A stretch of DNA of 64,000 bases from Flavobacterium anhuiense (GTDB lineage Bacteria; Bacteroidota; Bacteroidia; Flavobacteriales; Flavobacteriaceae): NCBI RefSeq assembly GCF_900101855.1, contig NZ_FMVC01000003.1:164261-228260 (forward strand). The letters are read 5' to 3'. The notes under the pieces were generated by a model that was not told the DNA's origin, made no database searches, and was given only the letters and a program-made list of their open reading frames with translations. The translations under genes were made by a program, and so were the position numbers. This document shows positions 1-8,050 of this stretch, piece after piece. The first letter of the stretch is position 1, and every line of letters begins with the position of its first letter.

Positions 1-577
1 TCATGAAAACATCAATAACGCCTGTATCGTACTCAAAATTAATTTCCCAGACGTCTCGCAAAATCTGGTTTCTGGTACAGACTTTTCCTTTATGCTGTAT
101 TAAATAAGCTAGTAATTCAAATTCGCGTTGGGTCAACGAAATTTCTTCATCTCCTTTCAATACAATATGTCTGGACAAATCCATCGTAATATTTCCGAGA
201 TTTAGGGTTTCAGTTTGTTTTTTATTTCTAAAGTGAACTTTAATTCGCTCCACCAATTCTTCAAAACTAAAAGGCTTTTTGATATAATCGTTTGCGCCAG
301 CTTTCAGCCCTTCAATAGTTTCTTGGACTGTGTCTTTTGCAGTTAAAAAAATAATTGGAGTAAAATGATCTTTAACTCTAATAGCTTTGCACAAATCTAG
401 GCCGTTTATTTTTGGCAACATCCAATCTAAAAGAATCAAATCAAATTTTTGTTCCTGAACCAGTTCAAAACCTTTAGAACCATCAGCAGCTGTAGTAATT
501 TGATACCCTTCTTCTTGCAAACCTTGTTTTAGAAATTGAACAATTCCTACTTCGTCTTCAACTATTAAAATATGCAT
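1..577 (-). CDS. OmpR-family response regulator, 3' end cut by window edge
   Basis: Reading leftward from an ATG at 577 gives 192 codons with no stop before the window edge, so only the last residues are missing. Residues 1-115 form a receiver domain: acidic pocket VEDE near residue 6, phospho-acceptor Asp51 in LLDWMLP, and the conserved Lys in YIKKPFSF. From about residue 125 a winged-helix output domain follows, with LTQREFELL and VCTRNQILRDVW typical of the OmpR/PhoB/CusR class. It is a DNA-binding transcription regulator. A partner histidine kinase would be expected just beyond position 1 but cannot be seen. It is divergent from the LTA-synthase-like gene, and the shared upstream region carries 11-bp-spaced TTAAG boxes that it may bind. 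Confidence 0.93.
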   Translation of the reverse strand, partial: MHILIVEDEVGIVQFLKQGLQEEGYQITTAADGSKGFELVQEQKFDLILLDWMLPKINGLDLCKAIRVKDHFTPIIFLTAKDTVQETIEGLKAGANDYIKKPFSFEELVERIKVHFRNKKQTETLNLGNITMDLSRHIVLKGDEEISLTQREFELLAYLIQHKGKVCTRNQILRDVWEINFEYDTGVIDVFM

Positions 578-680
578 TTATCGTATCTGATTAAATTTGA
601 ATTTCATTTTATCAATTCAAAGATAGATAATTTAGCTCTCAGAAATAATCCTTATCATTAATAAAAAAGGCAATCAACTT

Positions 681-708
681 CTTAAGCAAACATTAAGTCA
701 ATGTTAAG
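681..708. promoter_or_regulatory. Three TTAAG boxes at 11-bp spacing (putative OmpR-type operator)
   Basis: TTAAG occurs at 682-686, 693-697 and 704-708, exactly one helical turn apart on the same strand. OmpR/PhoB-class regulators typically bind head-to-tail direct repeats with a 10-11 bp period. The site lies between the divergent response regulator (start 577) and the LTA-synthase-like gene (start 776). It sits about 45 bp upstream of a TAATTTTG box at 752-759, a position suited to activation. The link to this particular regulator is inferred from location. Confidence 0.5.
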
Positions 709-775
709 TAAGGTAAAAGTGGAACTTAATCTGGCGTTAATCATTCGAAATTAATTTTGTAAAAAAATAAGTCCG

Positions 776-2914
776 ATGAATTTTTACAAAAAACTTTCGC
801 CTTTCTATTACCTTGCTCTACTATATTTTATTGTAAGTTTTACGCTTAGAATGGTATTGCTTTTTCATCCCATTACACAAAGTTCTTTTACTTTTGCAGA
901 GAGTGTAAAAATATTCTCACTTGGCTTACTATCAGATACTTTTGTGTTCGTATTAGCTTCAGGCTTTTTGTGGCTTTATCTTATTTTTATTTCGAACTCT
1001 AAATATAACAAGCCTTACGGTTATATTATACTAGCAGGCTTTATAGGATTTCTAATCTATGTAGCCTCTGGAAAAAGCATTTTTGACGAATACGGTGGCG
1101 CTTTGCCAAAAATCGTTTTGATTTTTGTTTCTTTAAAAACACTTTTGTTTTCGCTTTTCCTTTTCCTTCCAAAATACAGAGATAAAATCAGATTTTGGCT
1201 TTTTGCTTTTGTGATTTTTCTATATGTTTTATTGATTCTTCAAAATGCAATCAGCGAATTTTTCTTCTGGAACGAATTTGGAGTAAAATACAATTTCATT
1301 GCTGTTAACTATCTCATTTACACTAATGAAGTTATCGGAAACATTATGCAGTCGTATCCTGTAATCCCGATATTTTCTGCTTTGTTCATTGTTACAGCAA
1401 TTATCACTTATTTTATTATCAAGAAATCAAGAAATTATATAGATGAGATTCCGAGTTTTAATGAAAAAATAAAAATTACATCGCTTTATGCTGTTTTATT
1501 TATTGCTTCATTGTTGGCTGTTCCTGGATTAGCCAAAACTGAAAACTCTAAAAATGTCTTTGTTAATGAACTGCAATCAAATGGAATCTACAAATTCTAT
1601 TTGGCTTTTCAGAACAACAAATTGGATTATTTTAAATTCTACAAAACAATTCCGAACGAAAAGGCATTTGCTTTGTTAAAACAGGATTTACCTGCTATTT
1701 CTGGTAAAAATACATTATACGAAATAAAAGACGATTCTCTTGAACAGCATAAAAATGTGGTATTAATTACTATTGAAAGCTTAAGCGCCGATTTTATGAA
1801 AATGTATGGAAACGAACAAAATATTACGCCATTTTTAGACAGTCTTGCACAAAAAAGTTTACTCTTTACAAATGTGTATGCAGCAGGAAACCGCACAGTT
1901 CGTGGACTTGAAGCTGTAACTTTATGCCTTCCTCCTACAGCTGGCGAAAGTGTGGTTAAAAGAGAAGACAACAAAAACAAGTTCTCGACTGGATCTGTAT
2001 TCCTTAAAAAAGGGTATAATGTGAAATTCATGTACGGTGGAGATGCTTTTTTTGACAATATGCAGGATTTTTATACTGGAAACGGCTATCAAATTATTGA
2101 CAAATCGAGTTTTGCTGAAAATGAAGTTACTTTTTCGAACGTGTGGGGAGTTTGCGATGAAGACATGTATAACAAAGCAATCAAAGTTATGAATGCTGAG
2201 GCTAAACAAAATAAGCCTTTCTTCAATCATATCATGACTGTTAGCAACCATAGACCTTTTACTTATCCAAACAATAAAATTGACATTCCCGGAAATATCA
2301 AATCACGAGACGGAGGCGTGAAATATACTGATTACGCACTTAAACAATTCTTTAAACAGGCAGAAAAACAGCCTTGGTTTAAAAATACTGTTTTTGTAAT
2401 TGTAGCCGATCACTGTGCTTCTAGTGCAGGAAAAACAGAACTTCCGTTGGATAAATACAGAATTCCAGCTCTAATATACTCTTCAGATATAAAACCTGAA
2501 AAATACACCAAATTAATGTCGCAGATTGATCTCATGCCAACATTATTTGGACTTTTAAATTTTGACTACGAAAGCAAATTCTTTGGCCGTGATGTATTTA
2601 AACCAGATTATCAGCCTAGAGCTTTTATAGCAACTTATCAAGATCTTGGTTTAATAAAAGATAATGTTTTGACAATTTTATCTCCAAAGCAACAGATAAA
2701 ACAGTTTCAATTGAAACTTAACGAAAGGGCCGGAATCTCTCCAGAATTTCAAATCCATTATGATGAAATTCCGCTGAAAACTGAAAACAAGAACTTGGTC
2801 GACGAAACTATTTCTTACTATCAATCAGCTTCATATGTTTTAAAAGAGAAAGAATATCAGTTTAAAGATTTAGCCGATAAGCATAAAAAATTATATGCAA
2901 ACATTCATCATTAA
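776..2914 (+). CDS. LTA synthase-like sulfatase-fold membrane phosphotransferase
   Basis: This 712-residue protein has about five membrane segments in its first 240 residues. After a linker comes a large extracytoplasmic alkaline-phosphatase/sulfatase-fold domain, starting near residue 325 (VVLITIESLSADFM). Family marks are the metal-binding Glu in TIESLS, the nucleophile-region Thr in AGNRTVRGLEA, and the late metal motif VIVADHCAS. This is the layout of LtaS, MdoB/OpgB and EptA-like enzymes, which move phosphoglycerol or phosphoethanolamine groups from phospholipids to envelope glycans. A Gram-negative cell has no classical lipoteichoic acid, so the acceptor is unknown; a periplasmic glucan or LPS is an inference. 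A TAATTTTG box lies at 752-759. It is divergent from a response regulator. Confidence 0.85.
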   Translation: MNFYKKLSPFYYLALLYFIVSFTLRMVLLFHPITQSSFTFAESVKIFSLGLLSDTFVFVLASGFLWLYLIFISNSKYNKPYGYIILAGFIGFLIYVASGKSIFDEYGGALPKIVLIFVSLKTLLFSLFLFLPKYRDKIRFWLFAFVIFLYVLLILQNAISEFFFWNEFGVKYNFIAVNYLIYTNEVIGNIMQSYPVIPIFSALFIVTAIITYFIIKKSRNYIDEIPSFNEKIKITSLYAVLFIASLLAVPGLAKTENSKNVFVNELQSNGIYKFYLAFQNNKLDYFKFYKTIPNEKAFALLKQDLPAISGKNTLYEIKDDSLEQHKNVVLITIESLSADFMKMYGNEQNITPFLDSLAQKSLLFTNVYAAGNRTVRGLEAVTLCLPPTAGESVVKREDNKNKFSTGSVFLKKGYNVKFMYGGDAFFDNMQDFYTGNGYQIIDKSSFAENEVTFSNVWGVCDEDMYNKAIKVMNAEAKQNKPFFNHIMTVSNHRPFTYPNNKIDIPGNIKSRDGGVKYTDYALKQFFKQAEKQPWFKNTVFVIVADHCASSAGKTELPLDKYRIPALIYSSDIKPEKYTKLMSQIDLMPTLFGLLNFDYESKFFGRDVFKPDYQPRAFIATYQDLGLIKDNVLTILSPKQQIKQFQLKLNERAGISPEFQIHYDEIPLKTENKNLVDETISYYQSASYVLKEKEYQFKDLADKHKKLYANIHH

Positions 2915-2923
2915 AAAGAAAAA

Positions 2924-2960
2924 CAAAAGCCTCAAAAACGTAAAGAATTTGAGGCTTTTG
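2924..2960. terminator. Hairpin terminator between convergent genes
   Basis: A perfect 13-bp stem (2924-2936 pairing with 2948-2960, core GCCTC/GAGGC) with an 11-nt loop lies just after the LTA-synthase-like stop and before the convergent stop at 3014. A-rich and T-rich flanks make it plausible on both strands. Confidence 0.7.
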
Positions 2961-3013
2961 CTTATAGTTTCAGCTTAACTTGAAACATGAAACTTTAAAA
3001 CTTGAAACAAAAA

Positions 3014-4012
3014 TTAGTCGTTCTGATTTTTCATTCCAAATAAATTTCCTTTCTGGTATAATTTTAAATCATCCTGCAAAAATTGGTAGTTTCTTTGAGT
3101 AACAGCTGGCGAATCCAAATCGCTCAAATCTGGTTTTCCTGCATTTACCCAAGCAGTATACCAAAAACTTGCCGTTGCAGAAATTGCTTTTCTCATTTGA
3201 CTTTCAACCATTCCGTTTAATTCTGCATGCAATTTCCCAGCATATTCATCAGAAAACTTAGAAGTATTGTATTTTGTTTTAGCAATTTTACCATCAGCAT
3301 CCATTTCAAAAACTTTGTTTTCAGGAGTTGCAGTTCTTAGCTTTTTATCAATGTCCAATAAAGGCTGTGCAAAACTGTGAGTATCATTGATCATATCCCA
3401 AATGGCTTTATGAACATCGGCATAATACTGAGCTTCTGGAACATTTAATTTGTAATTCTTAACAAATAATTCTGGCAATCTACTTTCCCAAAGCGAATGA
3501 ATTCCTTTTTGATCAGTCAATTGTCCATCGTGGTTTTTAGAAGTATGCAAAGGCATGTGTGCATCACCAATGTAATGACCTAAATCTGCTGCAAGAAATA
3601 AAATTTCAGCTCTATTTTTTTCTTTAAAAGCCTTTGTCAATTTTGCCATCATATCTTCAATATACCAAGGCAGAATTCCATTATCGCTCAAAAATTTAGC
3701 ATCGTACTTTTGTTTTGCTTCTTCTAATGTTTGTGGATATGTGTCAGCAGATCCAAAGTTTTCCATATCGAAATAGTGCCTTGGGCCCTCTTCTTTATAA
3801 TTTAAAGCATACTTACGGATATCTGGAACCGAAGCTTCTTGTGTAATAAAATCAATGTGGTTGTAAAAAAAGATCTGTAATTGTTTTGGTAAAGCCATTA
3901 CAGCTGCTTTGTTAATACGCTCATGGCCAACATTTCCCCATGACAGCATAATAAACCCAATAACTAAAGCTCCGAAAGCTATTAATTTTGGTCTCATTTG
4001 GATTTTCTTCAT
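3014..4012 (-). CDS. Secreted zinc-dependent phospholipase C / S1-P1 nuclease-like protein
   Basis: A 332-residue exported protein. After a signal peptide (MKKIQMRPK, then a hydrophobic stretch) the mature part begins with WGNVGHERIN. The N-terminal Trp and the following His are zinc ligands in the phospholipase C / S1-P1 nuclease fold. GHYIGDAHMPLHTSKNHDG (about residues 140-158) and the His in IHSLWE match the other ligands. It probably cleaves phosphodiesters of phospholipids or nucleic acids in the periplasm or outside the cell; the substrate cannot be told. A longer reading from 4036 exists, but that ATG falls inside the -7 promoter box at 4033-4041, so the start at 4012 is chosen. Confidence 0.8.
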   Translation of the reverse strand: MKKIQMRPKLIAFGALVIGFIMLSWGNVGHERINKAAVMALPKQLQIFFYNHIDFITQEASVPDIRKYALNYKEEGPRHYFDMENFGSADTYPQTLEEAKQKYDAKFLSDNGILPWYIEDMMAKLTKAFKEKNRAEILFLAADLGHYIGDAHMPLHTSKNHDGQLTDQKGIHSLWESRLPELFVKNYKLNVPEAQYYADVHKAIWDMINDTHSFAQPLLDIDKKLRTATPENKVFEMDADGKIAKTKYNTSKFSDEYAGKLHAELNGMVESQMRKAISATASFWYTAWVNAGKPDLSDLDSPAVTQRNYQFLQDDLKLYQKGNLFGMKNQND

Positions 4013-4032
4013 TTGTTTTTTTATTAGAGGGA

Positions 4033-4067
4033 GCAAATTTAGCTTTAATTAAAGAATACGCAAAAAA
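4033..4067 (-). promoter_or_regulatory. Bacteroidota-type promoter of the phospholipase-like gene
   Basis: On the minus strand a TTTTTTG -33 element (4067-4061) is followed by a 19-nt spacer and TAAATTTGC (4041-4033). This matches the Flavobacterium sigma-A consensus TTG/TAnnTTTG. The predicted transcript starts near 4028, ahead of the ATG at 4012. Confidence 0.65.
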
Positions 4068-4155
4068 TACTGTAATTAAGATTTCCTAAATTTAGATTTT
4101 TGAGATTTTCCACTCCAAAAGCAACAGAAGTTTATATTAACAATAGTTTTCTTTA

Positions 4156-4163
4156 TATATTTG
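4156..4163 (+). promoter_or_regulatory. Candidate -7 box for the secreted protein at 4186
   Basis: TATATTTG fits TAnnTTTG and lies 22 nt before the ATG at 4186. No convincing -33 TTG was found at standard spacing. Confidence 0.35.
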
Positions 4164-4185
4164 TTTTTATAATTAATATACTTTT

Positions 4186-5136
4186 ATGCGCCAGATTATC
4201 TTAAATCTCTTCTTGCTTACCTCCTCCTTCTGCTTGGCACAAGAAACTGACATTCAACTAAAAAATATCAGCGACACTATATTAAACCCAAAAAGGATTC
4301 TTAAAGTTTCTGAACCGCTTGATGGCATAAAAACAATGCAAAAGCTATTTCCTGGCAATCCCTATCATTTTGCCGATAAAAATAATTTTATTAGCTGGAA
4401 ATGTAAAGCATGCAAACCAGCTCCTTTTTTGGACGTAAATGGTGTCGAAGGCGACCAATTATTTCCATATACCGAAGGTGTTGCAACAAGACTTTTAGCA
4501 AATATTGATTATAAAGATTCAAAAGGAAATCAATTTAAAATACTAGCTTTTAATCACTCTGTCCATGATGAAAACGGATTGCAGACTGGGCGTTTTTCTG
4601 GAGGATTGCTAGGTTTGGCAAAATTTGCAAAAAATGGCAATTTGTGGGAAATGCGATCTTTCCAGCCAGCAGTTGCTGCATTTGGAGCTTTTGCGCAATG
4701 CCCAACTCCAAAATTGATTGAAATTGGGGAGGATCAGTTTGCTTTTACATTGCTGCATGTTAATGGTGGCGCAGGCGGCCCTTTTGAAGGATGGCTATAC
4801 TTGGTTGCTGGTTTTGACGGAAAATATCAGCCGATAATGGAAGTCGACAATTATCAACTTACAAACGTCCAAAGTATACAGTGGTCTGGAACATATACAG
4901 TTATGAATGATAATGCAAAAAAGCATTTTAGAGATATTATTGTCAAAACAACAGGCACGTTTAATAAAGCTTTAAAAGCTCAAGACGAATTCGAAACAAA
5001 TGTTCCTGAAGAAATTGCAGTAATGGCTAAAACGAAAAAGTCATTTAATTTTGAGATTGAAAGACGTTATGCTTTCAAAGGAAAATTCTACAAAATGATT
5101 GACAAACCAATTGTAAAATTCTCCAATGTAAAATAA
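4186..5136 (+). CDS. Secreted protein of unknown function
   Basis: This 316-residue protein starts with a clear signal peptide (LNLFLLTSSFCLAQ, cleavage near residue 19) and so acts in the periplasm or outside the cell. A WKCKACKP motif near residue 75 places two Cys three residues apart, which could bind a metal or form a disulfide. The remainder is a soluble beta-rich sequence with Gly-rich stretches (GRFSGGLLGLAKF, HVNGGAGGPFEGWLYLVAGFDG). No enzyme family was recognised. It is divergent from the phospholipase-like gene and has a possible TATATTTG box at 4156-4163. It may belong to a lineage-restricted Flavobacterium family. Confidence 0.7.
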   Translation: MRQIILNLFLLTSSFCLAQETDIQLKNISDTILNPKRILKVSEPLDGIKTMQKLFPGNPYHFADKNNFISWKCKACKPAPFLDVNGVEGDQLFPYTEGVATRLLANIDYKDSKGNQFKILAFNHSVHDENGLQTGRFSGGLLGLAKFAKNGNLWEMRSFQPAVAAFGAFAQCPTPKLIEIGEDQFAFTLLHVNGGAGGPFEGWLYLVAGFDGKYQPIMEVDNYQLTNVQSIQWSGTYTVMNDNAKKHFRDIIVKTTGTFNKALKAQDEFETNVPEEIAVMAKTKKSFNFEIERRYAFKGKFYKMIDKPIVKFSNVK

Positions 5137-5159
5137 TAGTTGAAAAACTTTGAGAATAG

Positions 5160-5280
5160 TTTTACCGCAAGGAACGCAAAGTTTTTTGCTTAAAATTTTG
5201 AATAAAACGCAAAGTTCGCAAAGCTTTGTTCAAAAAACTTTGCGAACTTTGCGTAACTCCTTGCGCTCTTTGCCGTTAAA
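5160..5280. repeat. Intergenic palindromic repeat built from CGCAAAG words
   Basis: A perfect 17-bp inverted repeat (5207-5223 with 5238-5254) sits inside a longer imperfect palindrome made of recurring CGCAAAG/CTTTGCG words. It lies between the convergent genes ending at 5136 and 5287. It may act as a bidirectional terminator. The word composition suggests a dispersed Flavobacterium intergenic repeat; a weaker relative lies at about 36290-36357. Confidence 0.6.
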
Positions 5281-5286
5281 AAAACA

Positions 5287-6252
5287 CTAGCCCAAATAAA
5301 GAATTGACAACAAAGCTAAAACGGCTATAAAAATCCAAAGAAAAATTCCTTGAAGCAAAGGCTTTACTCCTACTGTTTTTAAAGTGGCAAAATTTAAAGT
5401 TGCTCCAATCAAAAACAAAGTTATGGTTAAACCAATTTTGGCAATCCCAACGAGATGACCAGTAAAAAAGGCTGTTGACGGAGCGTAAGTATTTACTAGC
5501 ATCGCCACAACAAACAAACCGATAAAATAAGGTATTTTGATTTTTGAGTTCTTACTTTTAAAAAGAAAAGCAGTCAAAATTGAAATTGGAATAATCCATA
5601 AAGCTCTTGCTAATTTTACTGTTGTAGCAACTTGTAAGGCTTCTGCGCCATATTTATTTGCCGCTCCGACTACCGAACTTGTGTCATGAATGGCAATGGC
5701 GCACCATAAACCAAAATCTTTTTGCGATAAATCCAATTGATGTCCGATAAATGGAAAAATAAACAAGGCAATTGAATTGAGTATAAAAATAACACCCAAA
5801 GCAATTGAAGTTTGATTTTCGTTTGACTTGATTACTGGCGAAATTGCCGCGATAGCGCTTCCTCCGCAGATTGCTGTTCCACAAGAAATCAAATTAGAAG
5901 TTTTTTTCTCTGTTTTAAGCCATTTTCCTAACAGAAACCCGAAGAGTAAAGTACTAAAAATTGAAAAAACAGTTAAAACAAATCCTTCTTTTCCCGCAGA
6001 AACTGCATTATTGGCATTCATTCCGAATCCTAAACCAACCACAGAAAACTGCAATAAAAATGTAATGGCTTTATGATTGAATTCTACAAATGGATTTCCG
6101 AAAAGATTCACAATCAAAACACCTAACAAAAGTGCAATTGGCGGGGAAATAATTGAAAATAAACATAAAAGAATTACAGCGAGAAATAAAACTTGCTGCA
6201 ATGACTGATTAATTTCAAATAATTGTGCTGTGCTTTGTTCTTTTGTTTTCAA
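5287..6252 (-). CDS. YeiH-family (UPF0324) putative sulfate exporter
   Basis: A 321-residue polytopic membrane protein with about ten hydrophobic segments. It carries YeiH/UPF0324 signatures such as ISCGTAICGGSAIAAISPV near residue 125 and AIHDTSSVVGAANKYG near residue 190. The family is annotated as putative sulfate exporters, and some members are linked to sulfonate or cysteine metabolism, but the substrate is not firmly established. It lies 75 bp downstream of a LysR regulator in the same direction, a common arrangement for YeiH genes, so induction by that regulator is likely. Confidence 0.85.
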   Translation of the reverse strand: MKTKEQSTAQLFEINQSLQQVLFLAVILLCLFSIISPPIALLLGVLIVNLFGNPFVEFNHKAITFLLQFSVVGLGFGMNANNAVSAGKEGFVLTVFSIFSTLLFGFLLGKWLKTEKKTSNLISCGTAICGGSAIAAISPVIKSNENQTSIALGVIFILNSIALFIFPFIGHQLDLSQKDFGLWCAIAIHDTSSVVGAANKYGAEALQVATTVKLARALWIIPISILTAFLFKSKNSKIKIPYFIGLFVVAMLVNTYAPSTAFFTGHLVGIAKIGLTITLFLIGATLNFATLKTVGVKPLLQGIFLWIFIAVLALLSILYLG

Positions 6253-6327
6253 AATAAATGGGTATTGATATTATGTCGCAAAGTTCTACCGTTTATATTA
6301 AAAACACCAATCGCAAATTACAATAGG

Positions 6328-7224
6328 CTATAACTTCAGGTTATAATGATTTGCTAAATTTTGAATAAATAATTCTGACAAAGCGTCTGATTTTCCTTGT
6401 AAAGTGGCAATATAAAAATATCTTTCTATTGACAACTTTTCTACATCTAAAACAATTAATTCTTTGTTTTTCAATTCCTTATTTACAGCATGAATAGACA
6501 TAAAGGCAAAACAATCTGAATTTAATAAATACGATTTTATACTTTCTGTGCTCCCAAGCTGCATTTCGATTTGTAAATCTGAAAATTTTAAACCTGCTTT
6601 TTTCAAAGCAAATTCTATAACTTCAAGTGTTCCAGATCCACGCTCTCGAGTTATGAATTTCATTGATTTTAAATCATTTACTGAAATTTCGTTTTGTTTC
6701 GCTAAAGGATTATTGCTCTTGCAGACCAAAACCAATTCGTCTTTTAAAAACGGAATGTATTTTATGGATTGATTTTTTGATTGCCCTTCTACAATTCCAA
6801 TTTCGATTTCTTTATTGATTAAAGCTGTTTCGATTTGTTCTGTATTTCCATTCAGCAGATTGACTTTTATGTCTTTTTGTTTCTGATGAAAACTAGCTAA
6901 AACTGGAGAGATAATATATTGCGAAATGGTTGTGCTTGCTCCTAGCCTAAGTAAACCCTGGCGTTCTGCATTAAACGAACTCATTTCAAAATCTATTTCG
7001 CGATAAATATCAAAAATACTTTTAGTATACTTTAGAAGTATTTTTCCCGCTGGGGTTAAAGCGATTTTAGAACCGTTTCGCTCGAAAAGTTTGGTTTTAT
7101 AAGTTTCTTCTAATTCTTGAATATGCTTAGAAACGGCCGGCTGAGTAATATACAATTCTGTTGCCGCTTTAGTAAAATTAAGGCGGAGCGCAACTGTGTA
7201 GAAAACTTTTAGCCTGAAGTCCAT
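6328..7224 (-). CDS. LysR-family transcriptional regulator
   Basis: The 298-residue protein has an N-terminal winged helix-turn-helix (residues 1-60: FRLKVFYTVALRLNFTKAA, then YITQPAVSKHIQELE) and an effector-binding domain from about residue 88 to the end. This is the usual LysR length and layout. The effector is unknown; the neighbouring YeiH-like transporter suggests a sulfur- or nitrogen-related compound. It is the upstream gene of the pair and probably controls the transporter. Confidence 0.92.
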   Translation of the reverse strand: MDFRLKVFYTVALRLNFTKAATELYITQPAVSKHIQELEETYKTKLFERNGSKIALTPAGKILLKYTKSIFDIYREIDFEMSSFNAERQGLLRLGASTTISQYIISPVLASFHQKQKDIKVNLLNGNTEQIETALINKEIEIGIVEGQSKNQSIKYIPFLKDELVLVCKSNNPLAKQNEISVNDLKSMKFITRERGSGTLEVIEFALKKAGLKFSDLQIEMQLGSTESIKSYLLNSDCFAFMSIHAVNKELKNKELIVLDVEKLSIERYFYIATLQGKSDALSELFIQNLANHYNLKL

Positions 7225-7234
7225 TTTTATTTAT

Positions 7235-8023
7235 TTAATATTTCCCAATCGCTTCAACAGCTGTTTCTGAAAATTTTAAAATTTCTGTCGTAATTGGATA
7301 TCCCGAGTTATTATATTCATCAAGAACAACAGAACCTAGACGTTGAGAAAAATATTCAAAATCTTCTTCGGCAAAAATGTAACAAAAATCATTTACAGGA
7401 ATTACAGCATAAAAAGGAAAACCAATATTATTTTCAACTAGATCTCTTATTTTTGAAGAAAAAAGACAAGAACTTTTAAGCGATACTTCTTCAAGATTAA
7501 TCATTCCAAGTTTATGATTATCTATATCTTCAAATTCTATCTTTACTTTCTCCAATAAAATTCCTAAATTTAAATCGGCTTGTTTTTCTAATTCTGTAAC
7601 GTCTATTTTCCAATCTGATAAATCGTCATTAGTTATAAACGAAAAACCATTATTAAGGTTTAATGCAAAGACTTTACTAAATTCATTAGTAATCTTTTCA
7701 TTTATAATATTTTCAAATTCAAAGTCATTTGGAACAAATTGTAAATATATTTTGTCTTTTACTTGTTCCCAATCTTCAATTTTAAATGAATGTTGCACAA
7801 TTACTTCTACTAAATCAGCAATATGTCTTTCATCAAAATCTCTTTCATAATTTCGTCTAACATTCTCTAAACTAACTTTCAGATCAGTTTCTCCGATATT
7901 GACATAAATAAATCCATCTGCATCAATTGACTCAATACTTAATCCGATTTTTTCAAGTTGCTTTTTAAATTTATTAAAAACAACATCTTCTTTCTGATTA
8001 TTATTTGCGGAAAAGTTAGTCAT
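7235..8023 (-). CDS. DUF1444/YtpQ-like cytoplasmic protein
   Basis: A 262-residue acidic soluble protein without signal peptide or membrane segment. The central part (ITNDDLSDWKIDVTELEKQA, about residues 130-150) and the later FYAVIPVNDFCYIFAEEDFE resemble the Bacillus YtpQ/DUF1444 pattern by eye. In that family a helical element is followed by a beta sheet holding conserved Asp/Glu residues. Its function is unknown. It lies 11 bp upstream of the LysR gene in the same direction but probably belongs to no clear operon. Confidence 0.55.
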   Translation of the reverse strand: MTNFSANNNQKEDVVFNKFKKQLEKIGLSIESIDADGFIYVNIGETDLKVSLENVRRNYERDFDERHIADLVEVIVQHSFKIEDWEQVKDKIYLQFVPNDFEFENIINEKITNEFSKVFALNLNNGFSFITNDDLSDWKIDVTELEKQADLNLGILLEKVKIEFEDIDNHKLGMINLEEVSLKSSCLFSSKIRDLVENNIGFPFYAVIPVNDFCYIFAEEDFEYFSQRLGSVVLDEYNNSGYPITTEILKFSETAVEAIGKY

Positions 8024-8050
8024 ATTATAAAATTATTTTAATTTAAAAAA

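Noticed and set aside
645..665. Second possible metal-regulator box AATCCTTATCATTA near the response regulator
   Set aside because: No symmetric arms; the TTAAG repeat explains the region better.
1639..2251. Long minus-strand open frames inside the LTA-synthase-like gene
   Set aside because: They overlap a complete conserved protein in another frame and encode nothing recognisable.
5160..5280. CRISPR-like array from repeated CGCAAAG words
   Set aside because: Words are short, irregularly spaced and in both orientations; no spacers or cas genes.
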